DNA of 64,000 bases. Source: Planctomycetota bacterium. GTDB lineage: Bacteria; Planctomycetota; Planctomycetia; Gemmatales; HRBIN36. The stretch's first letter is position 1. Every line of letters starts with the position of its first letter. The translations under genes were made by a program, and so were the position numbers. Below are positions 37,922 through 46,837 of the stretch, in pieces. The DNA lies in the NCBI GenBank assembly GCA_014584395.1, contig JACTMY010000016.1:1-64000 (forward strand), given 5' to 3'. The notes below the pieces were generated by a model. The model was not told the origin of the DNA and ran no database searches. It saw only the letters and a list, made by a program, of their open reading frames with translations.

Positions 37922-39274
37922 TTAATTCTGATCAGCCGAGGCGCCGATGAGGTAGCCGCGCAGATCGCGGTAGATTTGCTCGCCGCGCTCGCGCCATTCC
38001 GCCGTGAGCTTTTTCCCGACGAAACGCAGGACGACAGTGATCCAAACGTAATTCTTATGTTTCGGATCGTTGCTTTCGAAGAGCTGCAATTCCATTTCGA
38101 TGTCCGGCTTGGGGGAGGACCAGGAAAACCATCCGGAGGAGGGGGGCGCATAATGCGTTCCCTTGGCGCCAAGAAGGACCCGAATCTTGCCTGGCAAGCT
38201 TTCGATTAATTCGCCGCGCACGTCATGGATAAAGCCGGTCAGTTTGAAGGAAGCCACGGCTTGGGGCATCCAGGCCTGCATTTGATAGGCCATGGTGGCC
38301 GGATCGAGGATATCCGGCAAGGGGGGAGGAGCAGCATCCTGAGCCCTCATGACTCCGGAGTTGCGTTGTTGCGGTTGGGCTGGTTGTATCGGCGCGGCGG
38401 GGATTTGGCTTGAATAGGGATCTTCCCCCGAAGTGAGGGCTTCCATGTATCGGGAATAGAATTCTCGGGCTGTATGGAACCGATCTTCGGGACGTTTGGC
38501 CAGGCATTTCATCACAACGCGCTCAATCGCTGGCGGGATAAAAAATTCCTCCGAGGCCATGGGGGGGGGCTGCTCGATGGCGTGAGCCAAAAGGGTGTCC
38601 ATCGTGGACAGGCCATCGAAGGGGATGCGGCCCGTGAGCATTTCGTAGACGATGACCCCCATGCTGTAGATATCGGTGTGGTGGTCGGTCTCCTCGCCGC
38701 GGGCTTGTTCGGGTGAAACGTAGGCTGGCGTGCCCAGCATGTATTCGTTGTTTTCCGAAACGGATTTGATCGTCGGCCCGGCGGTGAATTTGGCCAAGCC
38801 GAAATCCATGACTTTCAGCTTTTCGTATTGCGTATCGGCATCGAGGATCATCAGGTTCGAAGGCTTCAGATCGCGGTGGACGATGCCTTTGTTGTGGGCA
38901 TCGTGGAGCACTTCGCACAACTGTCCGAGCAGCCGGCTGGCCCGCTGCGGCGTGAAGCGTTTGTTGTCGCGCAACACCATGTCCAGGGTTTTCCCCTTAA
39001 CGTACTCCATGATGATGCAGGGGCCATCCACGGAGTCGAGCTTGGCATCGTACAGGGCCACGGCATAGGGGTGTTGAAATTGGGCCATGGCCTGCATTTC
39101 CTGCAGGAAGCACTGTTGAAAACGCGGGTCGCTGGCTACGTGTTCATGCATGACCTTGACCACGACCTCGCGATTCAAATCGACCTGGCGAGCGAGATAG
39201 ACGCGTCCCATGCCGCCTTCACCGAGCTGGCGAATCACACGGTAACGGTCCAAATATACCTTTTGATGAATCAT
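37922..39274 (-). CDS. Soluble Ser/Thr protein kinase with novel C-terminal domain
   Basis: 450 residues. Kinase domain from about residue 11 to 275 with LGEGGMGRVYLA (17-28), ATP lysine in VVVKVMHEH (Lys40), HRDLKPSN (133-140), DFG (157-159) and YVSPEQARG. A Pro/Gln-rich linker (about 300-325) is followed by a ~125-residue C-terminal domain (SFKLTGFIHDVRGELIESLPG and YVWITVVLRFVGKKLTAEW) that I do not recognise. Unlike the two other kinases in the window it has no transmembrane helix, so it should be cytoplasmic. It is read in the same direction as the beta-helix kinase (240 bases apart) and may be part of a kinase cluster. Confidence 0.88.
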   Translation of the reverse strand: MIHQKVYLDRYRVIRQLGEGGMGRVYLARQVDLNREVVVKVMHEHVASDPRFQQCFLQEMQAMAQFQHPYAVALYDAKLDSVDGPCIIMEYVKGKTLDMVLRDNKRFTPQRASRLLGQLCEVLHDAHNKGIVHRDLKPSNLMILDADTQYEKLKVMDFGLAKFTAGPTIKSVSENNEYMLGTPAYVSPEQARGEETDHHTDIYSMGVIVYEMLTGRIPFDGLSTMDTLLAHAIEQPPPMASEEFFIPPAIERVVMKCLAKRPEDRFHTAREFYSRYMEALTSGEDPYSSQIPAAPIQPAQPQQRNSGVMRAQDAAPPPLPDILDPATMAYQMQAWMPQAVASFKLTGFIHDVRGELIESLPGKIRVLLGAKGTHYAPPSSGWFSWSSPKPDIEMELQLFESNDPKHKNYVWITVVLRFVGKKLTAEWRERGEQIYRDLRGYLIGASADQN

Positions 39275-39427
39275 TTCGGACTACCGAATATCCCTCGGTC
39301 AACAGCAGGGAATCGTGGCAAATGCCAATCCCCCTGTGCAATGGCAAGCCAGTCTGGAAAACTCCATCTTACCTCATCTTCGGGCCTCATGTTGGAAAAA
39401 CTGGGCGACTTTTTCGCCTCGCTGACG

Positions 39428-40675
39428 CTAAAACTCCAGTCCCAAGGGTTGCAAGCGGTTGACCAATTCCACCATCAAACGGTCCTCCTCGCCTTCATCT
39501 CGAGCCTCGTAAGTCGTGGAAAAGCGGAGATAGGGACCTGCGTCATCCCAGGGAACGCAGCAAATGGAGTACTCCTTGATGAGAAACTGGCACACGTCCT
39601 CGGCATCGGCAAAACCGCGATGGGTGCAGGCTTTCGGTGCGCGGACATAGAGAAAATAGGAGCCATCCGATCGCTTGGCGTCGAAGCCAACCTGGCGCAA
39701 AGCGTGCACGAGCTTATCCAGCCGGCGGCGATACTTGGACCGGGTGCCTTGCCAGATATCATCGTGGTCGAGGGCCGTGATGGCTGCTTTTTGAATCGGG
39801 ATAAACTGTCCATTATCGCAATTGTCCTTCACGTCGGCAAAGGCCTGGACAATCTTGGCATGACCGGCAATAAATCCCATCCGCCAGCCGATCATGTTGA
39901 ATCCCTTGGACATCGAGTGGACTTCCACCCCCACTTCCTTGGCCCCATCGATTTGGAGAAAGCTGAGCGGTTCGCCCTGAAAGGTGAGCAAGACATGGGC
40001 GGCGTCTTGAACAATGACGATCTTATGTTGGTGGGCGAACTCAATCACGCGGCGATAGAAGTCCCGGTTGGCCACGGCTCCCGTCGGACTGTTGGGGTAA
40101 TTGAGGACCAGCAACTTGGCCCGTTTGAGCACGTCGGCGGGAATGGCGTTGAGATCGGGAAGAAAGCCGTTTTCGGGCAGCAGGGGTAGCTTATGGACTT
40201 CGCCGCCGCAGTAGCGCGTATGAGTGCCTGCCACCGGATAGCCGGGCACGGTCATCAGCGTGATGTCGCCGGGGTTGATGAACACGGAGGGCAACATGGC
40301 GTAGATGGGTTTGGTGCCGATGGCATGATTGATTTCCGTGACCGGATCCAATCCCACGTTGAACACGCGCTTCATGAACCGGGCCGCGGCTTCCTTGAAC
40401 TCCAGGATGCCATTGTCGGCATAGCCCCGATTTTCTAACCGATCCACCTCCGCCTTGAGCGTGGCGCGCACCCGTTCATCGGCCATGTCGTCGTTTTCAC
40501 CCACGCCAAAGTCCAACAAAAGCCGATCTGGATATTCCTTGAGAGCGGCCCGCTTGGCCCGCTTGATCTTTTCGAATTTGTAGATGGCCGTGCTCTTGCC
40601 GTAGTGCGCTCCGCCGATGCGATCGGCGAAAAGAGATTGAAACCAAGGATCGGGACCGGTTTGTGCTGCGGCCAT
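39428..40675 (-). CDS. dapL: LL-diaminopimelate aminotransferase
   Basis: 415 residues from the ATG at 40675, close to the family length of about 410; upstream starts at 40693 and 40726 are possible. It converts tetrahydrodipicolinate directly to LL-2,6-diaminopimelate, supplying lysine and peptidoglycan precursors; this route is typical of planctomycetes, chlamydiae and some others. Seen: YKFEKIKRAKRAALKEYPDR, GVGENDDMADERV, GYADNGILEFKEA, LNYPNSPTGAVANRDFY, and the PLP-lysine site EVHSMSKGFNMIGWRMGF. Fold-type I aminotransferase, cytoplasmic. Confidence 0.95.
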   Translation of the reverse strand: MAAAQTGPDPWFQSLFADRIGGAHYGKSTAIYKFEKIKRAKRAALKEYPDRLLLDFGVGENDDMADERVRATLKAEVDRLENRGYADNGILEFKEAAARFMKRVFNVGLDPVTEINHAIGTKPIYAMLPSVFINPGDITLMTVPGYPVAGTHTRYCGGEVHKLPLLPENGFLPDLNAIPADVLKRAKLLVLNYPNSPTGAVANRDFYRRVIEFAHQHKIVIVQDAAHVLLTFQGEPLSFLQIDGAKEVGVEVHSMSKGFNMIGWRMGFIAGHAKIVQAFADVKDNCDNGQFIPIQKAAITALDHDDIWQGTRSKYRRRLDKLVHALRQVGFDAKRSDGSYFLYVRAPKACTHRGFADAEDVCQFLIKEYSICCVPWDDAGPYLRFSTTYEARDEGEEDRLMVELVNRLQPLGLEF

Positions 40676-40745
40676 GGCAGGTCGATACCTCATCGTCGTG
40701 GCATCAGGGGTAGGGAATGGAGCCAACGACTATGATAAGGAACAG

Positions 40746-42518
40746 TCAAGGCTTTGGCTGGGGGGTGGCGCGAAGGGGAGGGGTGCGAACGGCGATCAAA
40801 AGACGACTGCGAGGGTCCCGCTTGCGGGCGTCCCCGGTCTCATCCAAGACCACCATCCAATGAACGTTGTCCAAATAAACTTCCAAGCGCAGTTGCGGGT
40901 GCAATTCCGCTTCAAACACCATCAGGTTGACCTGCCAACGATCCAGGATGGAACGCCAACCCGCCATCCCCGCTTTGACCGTATAAATCGCTTGCCAGTG
41001 TTCCTTAGGCACCAGATGGACGTGGGTGTAGATCGGCGGATGCATGGCGCTAGGCAAAGCCCAGAGCAAAAATTCGCCTTGAGTTTCCGAGGCGAAAATC
41101 CGTCCCGGAAAGGGGCCATGCCCCACCTCTTTGCGCAACCATGCCGCCAACTCCGGGAAGAAGTTTTCCTCGGGATGTTGCAGTTGTTTCGCCAGGAGAT
41201 AAGGCGTTCCGGGGTGCAAGGATTGATGGAGCAAACTCGGACCGCCCTGCGACCAGACAAAGCCAAGGCTTGACCAAAGAAACCCAATCCAAACCATGAC
41301 GCCGATGATCAACAGGGGCCGCAGAGCTTGACCAACGGTTTTGGGCGACCAAATAGAAAAGGCTGTATGTGCTTGAGACGGGGCCGTCAGCCGTGCCCAG
41401 GGCGGCAGACAAATCCAGGGCATCACCATGATCCACCACAACATCATGCGCTGGTGCTGGTAGACTTGCCACCCTAGCAGGACCAGGAGGATCATCTGCC
41501 CCAGCGGAATGGGGCCAAAAGTGCGGTCGGGTTGCGGTTCAGCGGGACGGAGGAGGCCCGTTGCGTGCGTGCAGAGCACAAGCACGAGCGAAGCCAGAAA
41601 GACATAACCGAAAGGCGTATGCCATTCGAGGGGCTTCCATTCATCCATGAAGGCCAGATTCGGATGATCTCCGAAGGACCAGATTTCTGTGTAAATCGCG
41701 AAGAAGCGCGGATTGCACAACCCGACGGCCAAGATCGCCAGCCACAGCAAACGCATGAGCATGCGAAAAGCTTCATCGCGCCAATACGCGCGCACTTTCA
41801 CTCCAGCCGTGCGGACGATGCGCAGCATTTGCCCCCCGATGATGCCGAGGATAAAGACCAGTCCCACAATGAAGGAACCATGCCAATTCACCCAGAAGGC
41901 AAACACCACGGGCATGCCGTAGATCGCAAGCTTGGTCGGCACGGGATCGCTCAGGGAAAGCAGCAAGAGAGCGAAGCACAATTCACCGAAGACTTGCGGA
42001 CGCAGGATGCCCAGGTTGGAAAAACTGAATAGGGCCATGACCACCAAGCCTGCCAAGGCCCATCCGAAAGATTGGCTGACTCTACGAAACGCCAAGAACA
42101 TGATGGCAAACCGGGCAACGACCAGCACGGCATGGAAAAAGCGCAACGCCGCAACGCCGCCTGCCATGTGCATCTCAGGGTCGGACCCTGCTAGCCAGCC
42201 GCCGAATTGATAGACCTTGTAAAACGTCCACTGCGCCAGCCAGGCAAACGGGGCATACGCTTCCCCGGGAGTCAGGTCTTGAAGAAACAGTTCATGTTCG
42301 GGAAGTTGGTGGTGTTGATCGATCCATTGGCCGTATTTGAGATGTCCCCAGACGTCTGTGTGCCAAAGTGGCGCATGATTGGCCAGCCAAAAGACGCCCA
42401 TCAGCACCATCGCCACAAGCACGTGGCCGTAGTGCCACCGCCATCGGGGGGGCACCGTCTGACCCGATTCCAGAGGTTGAAAGACTTTCTCCGTGTCAAA
42501 CGCAGTCACTGGATTCAT
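40746..42518 (-). CDS. Polytopic membrane protein, GT-C-like topology
   Basis: 590 residues with roughly ten or more hydrophobic helices (for example HVLVAMVLMGVFWLANHAPL near 30-49, GLVFILGIIGGQMLRIV, PLLIIGVMVWIGFLWSSLGF). An Asp-Val-Trp motif just after the first helix (HTDVWGHLKYGQWIDQHHQL) resembles the acidic loop of GT-C family glycosyltransferases and of DUF2723-type proteins, but I see no firm family signature. The last ~120 residues form a soluble domain. It is directly downstream of the giant TPR gene (58 bases), in the same direction as the exosortase, so the three may form one envelope-related operon. Confidence 0.7.
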   Translation of the reverse strand: MNPVTAFDTEKVFQPLESGQTVPPRWRWHYGHVLVAMVLMGVFWLANHAPLWHTDVWGHLKYGQWIDQHHQLPEHELFLQDLTPGEAYAPFAWLAQWTFYKVYQFGGWLAGSDPEMHMAGGVAALRFFHAVLVVARFAIMFLAFRRVSQSFGWALAGLVVMALFSFSNLGILRPQVFGELCFALLLLSLSDPVPTKLAIYGMPVVFAFWVNWHGSFIVGLVFILGIIGGQMLRIVRTAGVKVRAYWRDEAFRMLMRLLWLAILAVGLCNPRFFAIYTEIWSFGDHPNLAFMDEWKPLEWHTPFGYVFLASLVLVLCTHATGLLRPAEPQPDRTFGPIPLGQMILLVLLGWQVYQHQRMMLWWIMVMPWICLPPWARLTAPSQAHTAFSIWSPKTVGQALRPLLIIGVMVWIGFLWSSLGFVWSQGGPSLLHQSLHPGTPYLLAKQLQHPEENFFPELAAWLRKEVGHGPFPGRIFASETQGEFLLWALPSAMHPPIYTHVHLVPKEHWQAIYTVKAGMAGWRSILDRWQVNLMVFEAELHPQLRLEVYLDNVHWMVVLDETGDARKRDPRSRLLIAVRTPPLRATPQPKP

Positions 42519-42576
42519 GGCGAACCTTGCATCGGCTCCTGAATCGAGAATGGCTTCCTGGAGATATGCCAGCCGC

Positions 42577-45500
42577 TTAACGCAGCCGTTCGATCTCGCT
42601 TAACAGGGTCTGCCGCTTCTCCGTGCTAAGGGACAGATGGGGTTTATTAGCCAACGCGACGGCGGCGTCAAAGGACTGCTGAGCCTTGGCTCGATCCCCT
42701 AGCTTCTGATAGGCTCTGCCTAGATAGAAGCAGAAGCGCGCATCCATCGGATAGCGTCGCCGCGCGGCTTCGAAGAGGTCGCGCTGCTCGGCGATCCGAG
42801 TCGATTCATTCATGGCTTCCAGCACCACACCATACGTGTCAAGCAAGTCCGCGGGCATCATCTCCACGGGCATGGGCTGGGAGGTAAACCGGTTTTGTCG
42901 CACTTCTTGCAGAAGCCGGTATGCCTCCGCGGGATCATTCAATTCCTTGGCCAGCAACCATGCCAGATTGTTCCCCGCGATGAGGTGCCCCTTGCGATGT
43001 TGATAGACCTTGGCGTACATGTGCATGGCCTTCTGAGCCATGGCCTGCCGAGTGGGTCCTTGGGGCGCCTCCTTCATCTGGTTCAAGCAGATTTCCCCCG
43101 CGAGGAGCAGGCACGCTTCGTCATCGGGTCGTTGATCGAGACAACGTTCCAGCCAGGCTTGGGCTTCGCCATAAGCTTTGCTCTGGATCAAACCTTGCGC
43201 CAGGGTCGCGACGACTTGTGCATGGATGGCTTGTTGAACGATCGCTTGGCTGGAGTCTGGAACTTTCTCCATCATTTGCTTTTGGAATTGGTCGAGGATC
43301 GTCCTGCAGGCATCGACTTGTCCCGTGCTGGCCAGGTAACGAATCTCCGATCGTGCCGCCAACCAATCCATGGGGACGGCTTCACGCCAGCGACGGATCA
43401 GGGGATAAGCAGAAGCGGCATCCGCCGAGCGCAGCCGCGCGTCCACGGCCAAGGCGTAAGCGGGCCCATAGGACGGGAATTCACTGATGATCTGATCGTA
43501 AAGCTGCAGGGCCTTCTCCGTCTGACCCTCGCGGTCCATGATTTGGGCCAGGAACATCCTGGGGACGGGCGATTTGGCTTGCAACTCTTGCAGGATGGCG
43601 ATCTGTTGCCGGGCCGTTTGCCATTGAACCGGGTCATAACTATCCATCGCCAGGGTCACACTGAGCAGCAAGGCGCCTTCATGTTTCGGTTGCTGCATCA
43701 AGATCCGATTGATTTCCGCGCGAGCCACGTCCAACCGACCGATCTGTTGCCAGTATTGCGCTTTGATCCAGGCGCCTTCGATGGCGGAGGAGCCATTCAG
43801 CATCAGCGCGGACTCCAGAGCATTGAGGGCACTCGCCATGTCCTTGATTTTGTTGTCGCGCTGTTGCGGTTGGCCGAAGTCGCCCATGGCCAGGCAGGCT
43901 TGGGCATAGCTGATTAACAAGGCAGGCTCCGAAGGATATTCCTGCAAGAACTGCGTGATGTATTCACGGGCCTTGACCGGGTCCTGTTGGGCCAGGCTCA
44001 TCAAGGAGGACTGCAGCCCCCGCCGGGCCATGGAGCGCACCGCGGTGCATTCCAAGGCACTGAGAAAACCCTTGGCTGATTCGACATAATCTTGCCGAGC
44101 CAAGGCCAGATTGGCGTTGAGGCACTGGAACAAACCTTTGCTTTCATATCGCTGCAAGGCCGAGTCGATCTGTTGCTGCTTGGCATCCACGTTGGCGGCC
44201 GTTTGGATCAAAACCGCGTCGACCAGGGGATCTCGCACCGCGGTTTGCACGACGGCCTGGTCGGCAGAGCGCTCGCCGCTCATCAACTGCACGAGGGTGC
44301 GCACGCGCTGCAATCCGCGGTCATCGCTGCCCGCGGGGAAGTGCGTCGGGTCCGCAAGATAAGCCTTGGCTTCGGCCAGCCGATCGGTGGTCAACAACCA
44401 TTCCACCCAGTAAACCCGCGCCGCGGTTTGTTGCGGATAATGGCTGATGAATTGTTGAATGTGCTGGTCGATGTCCCGCCAATCCGGCGGCGTCGCCGCC
44501 GCTGACTTCTCGTTTAGCCGGCGGCGCACTTGCCATTGATGCTGCATGCGCAGCACGCTCAGGCTATCGGGAAAATCGCCGCGCAACTGCGCGAGCGCTT
44601 TCTCGGCTTCTTCCACCCGATTGCCATTAATCAAATAGAGCACCATGCGCTCTCGAGCGATGCGAGACCGCGGGCTGCGCGGTGCGAACGATTGGGCCAG
44701 CTTGAGGGCCGCCTGCTCATGACGCTGCACCGTTTCCCGAACGGCATCGGGATCGACCGAACCATTCTTGAGCAACGGCACGGTCTTGAGCGCCATGGCC
44801 AGATGCCCTTCGATTTGCAGAAGCACCACGTCTTCTGGACCGCGAATGAATTCATAAAGCCAAGCCCGTTCTTCCTCCGTGAGCTGATCCCAACGGCGAT
44901 AGAGGGTCTCAACTTCTTTGAGGCTCGCCAGGGCCTTGTCCGGCTGATTCAAGGCGAGATAAAGCGTGCCCAGGACTGAATGGGCGCGGCGGGCCAGGTC
45001 CGTCCCGGGAGCCAGTTGCACGGCCTTTTCCAGAGCATCACGAGCCTTTTCCAGGCGGCCTTCGCGTTCCGCGAGCGCGCCTTCGAGAAGAAACGCGCTG
45101 GCTTGGATCGCGGGAGATTTCGCTTCCTTGAGGGCCAACAGATGCGGCTGCAGGGCATCGCGCTGCAAACCTTGCGACGCCTTGATGCGGCCCGCGACTT
45201 CGTGAAGCTGAAGCATGGCGGCGGCGGACCATGACTGATCCTGGCCCAATTGCAAACCCGCATCGATCCAATGCACGGCCTGGGCCGATCGCTGCCGTTG
45301 CATCTCCATTTGACCCGCCTTGGCGAACCACTGGGCGTCCCGGTAAGCGATCTCCGCCAACCTTTGGACTGTGGCCGCATTCAGGGATCGCTGTGCCAGG
45401 GCCGTTTCAGCACAATCATGCATGTGCTCATAGAGTCGTTGCCACGTCTCGGGCTGTTCCTTGGTGAATTGAGCTTGCACCCGATTGGCCGTCCAGGCCG

Positions 45501-46692
45501 CCGACTCCGCGCAGGCGCCGACTTGCCAAGTCGTGGGGCTGCCCTGCAGAATTTTTTTCTGGACGTCGATGATGGCAACCACGGTATGCACCAGCGGTTC
45601 CAAAGAAGCTGAACCGGGTGCCAAACCTGGGCTAACGCCTGACTGGGGGCCGCGGCGCAGCTCATCCAACCGGCGATCCAGCGCCATCTGATGCAGTTGC
45701 AGCAAGCCTTCGGTATCCAGACGGCTCATCGGGCCGAACGCATCCAGTTGTCGAACCCGGTTCAGCACCCCCGTGGTGTCGGCGAAGAGCAAACGATTAA
45801 GGGCTTGAAGCGCTTTCTGTTCATCCTGGCCCTTGCGTTGATTGGGATTCCTGGCGGTGACGAGCAGCCATTGATGGATTTCGGCTTCAAGGTGCAGCGT
45901 TCGCCAACGCGGCGGCGTTTCCAGTCGCTTCAACTGCACTAAGTGCTCTAGGGCCTTTTGCATGCGTTCCCGGCTCCGCTTGCCCAGGGGCAGGGGTTGG
46001 CTGGTTTGTTGTGTGTTGGCCGAGACGGGTTGTTCGAATTCATAACGGGCAAGGATGTAATGGACGCGCTCGTCCTTGGGTTCCAGGGCCAGGAGTTGCT
46101 GCGCGACGATCTGGGCCATGGGCCACTGTTTCGGTTCGATTTGCATCTCGAGCGCCACCGCTTCTTGTTGCACTTCCAAGACGTCGGCGAGCCGCAGGGC
46201 TGCCTGGCGAAGGCAATAGACGGCCTCCTGGCGCATGGTTTCGTCGGGAAGACGATTGGGTGTGTATTGGCCGATCCAAAGGGAGGGATGACGGTTGCCT
46301 TGAGCTTCGGCGGCGGGGATCGTCTTGCCTTCGCTTTGCCACTTGGCCAGACAGCGGGCCCGCAGGGCTTTCATCTTGATCCAATACAGCAGCCCTTCCT
46401 GTTTGACGAGGAGCGTTTGTTGATCGGGGGACATCGATCCGGAAGAGCGTTCCTTTTCCAAAACCTTGAAGCCATTTTCCGCGTGCAGGATGGCTTCATG
46501 GAAGCAAGTCATCGCTTGCGTGTCGCTTTGCGGCCAATGCTTGATGCCCTCGCCATAGGCGCCTTCGGCGGCCTTGATGTAAAAATTCGCGCTGCGCTGG
46601 TAGCTGTAATAGATTTGGATGCTGCCGCCGATTACCAGGCCGAGGATAAGGGCCGACGTGCCGATGCCGATCCAACGCCAGTTCTTCTTCAT
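42577..46692 (-). CDS. Giant TPR-repeat membrane-anchored protein
   Basis: 1371 residues from the ATG at 46692, seven bases after AGAGGGA; a longer frame to 46749 has no ribosome-binding site. One transmembrane helix near residues 9-29 (TSALILGLVIGGSIQIYYSY) anchors it with nearly the whole protein on the far side. The rest is almost all alpha-helical repeats of TPR type, e.g. ALEKAVQLAPGTDLARRAH, LGTLYLALNQPDKALASLKE, CFYLGRAYQKLGDRAKAQQS. TPR proteins of similar size accompany exosortase/PEP-CTERM loci (PEP-CTERM-associated TPR proteins) and may present or scaffold exopolysaccharide or sorting machinery. It is 145 bases downstream of the exosortase gene. Confidence 0.85.
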   Translation of the reverse strand: MKKNWRWIGIGTSALILGLVIGGSIQIYYSYQRSANFYIKAAEGAYGEGIKHWPQSDTQAMTCFHEAILHAENGFKVLEKERSSGSMSPDQQTLLVKQEGLLYWIKMKALRARCLAKWQSEGKTIPAAEAQGNRHPSLWIGQYTPNRLPDETMRQEAVYCLRQAALRLADVLEVQQEAVALEMQIEPKQWPMAQIVAQQLLALEPKDERVHYILARYEFEQPVSANTQQTSQPLPLGKRSRERMQKALEHLVQLKRLETPPRWRTLHLEAEIHQWLLVTARNPNQRKGQDEQKALQALNRLLFADTTGVLNRVRQLDAFGPMSRLDTEGLLQLHQMALDRRLDELRRGPQSGVSPGLAPGSASLEPLVHTVVAIIDVQKKILQGSPTTWQVGACAESAAWTANRVQAQFTKEQPETWQRLYEHMHDCAETALAQRSLNAATVQRLAEIAYRDAQWFAKAGQMEMQRQRSAQAVHWIDAGLQLGQDQSWSAAAMLQLHEVAGRIKASQGLQRDALQPHLLALKEAKSPAIQASAFLLEGALAEREGRLEKARDALEKAVQLAPGTDLARRAHSVLGTLYLALNQPDKALASLKEVETLYRRWDQLTEEERAWLYEFIRGPEDVVLLQIEGHLAMALKTVPLLKNGSVDPDAVRETVQRHEQAALKLAQSFAPRSPRSRIARERMVLYLINGNRVEEAEKALAQLRGDFPDSLSVLRMQHQWQVRRRLNEKSAAATPPDWRDIDQHIQQFISHYPQQTAARVYWVEWLLTTDRLAEAKAYLADPTHFPAGSDDRGLQRVRTLVQLMSGERSADQAVVQTAVRDPLVDAVLIQTAANVDAKQQQIDSALQRYESKGLFQCLNANLALARQDYVESAKGFLSALECTAVRSMARRGLQSSLMSLAQQDPVKAREYITQFLQEYPSEPALLISYAQACLAMGDFGQPQQRDNKIKDMASALNALESALMLNGSSAIEGAWIKAQYWQQIGRLDVARAEINRILMQQPKHEGALLLSVTLAMDSYDPVQWQTARQQIAILQELQAKSPVPRMFLAQIMDREGQTEKALQLYDQIISEFPSYGPAYALAVDARLRSADAASAYPLIRRWREAVPMDWLAARSEIRYLASTGQVDACRTILDQFQKQMMEKVPDSSQAIVQQAIHAQVVATLAQGLIQSKAYGEAQAWLERCLDQRPDDEACLLLAGEICLNQMKEAPQGPTRQAMAQKAMHMYAKVYQHRKGHLIAGNNLAWLLAKELNDPAEAYRLLQEVRQNRFTSQPMPVEMMPADLLDTYGVVLEAMNESTRIAEQRDLFEAARRRYPMDARFCFYLGRAYQKLGDRAKAQQSFDAAVALANKPHLSLSTEKRQTLLSEIERLR

Positions 46693-46837
46693 GGGGAGAT
46701 CCCTCTCATCCGGGGTGACATCCTTGCTCTTAACTTCCATGCCAAACACGAAGTTCGCGAATTCTACATCGGCTGTGAAAACTTGGGAAGGCGAGGTGGC
46801 CGATGGAGTCGCCTGGCCGGTTCCGAAGCACGGTTCA

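Noticed and set aside
39337-39351. Sigma-54-like element before the kinase at 39274
   Set aside because: The GG-GC spacing is 11 instead of 12, which RpoN rarely accepts.
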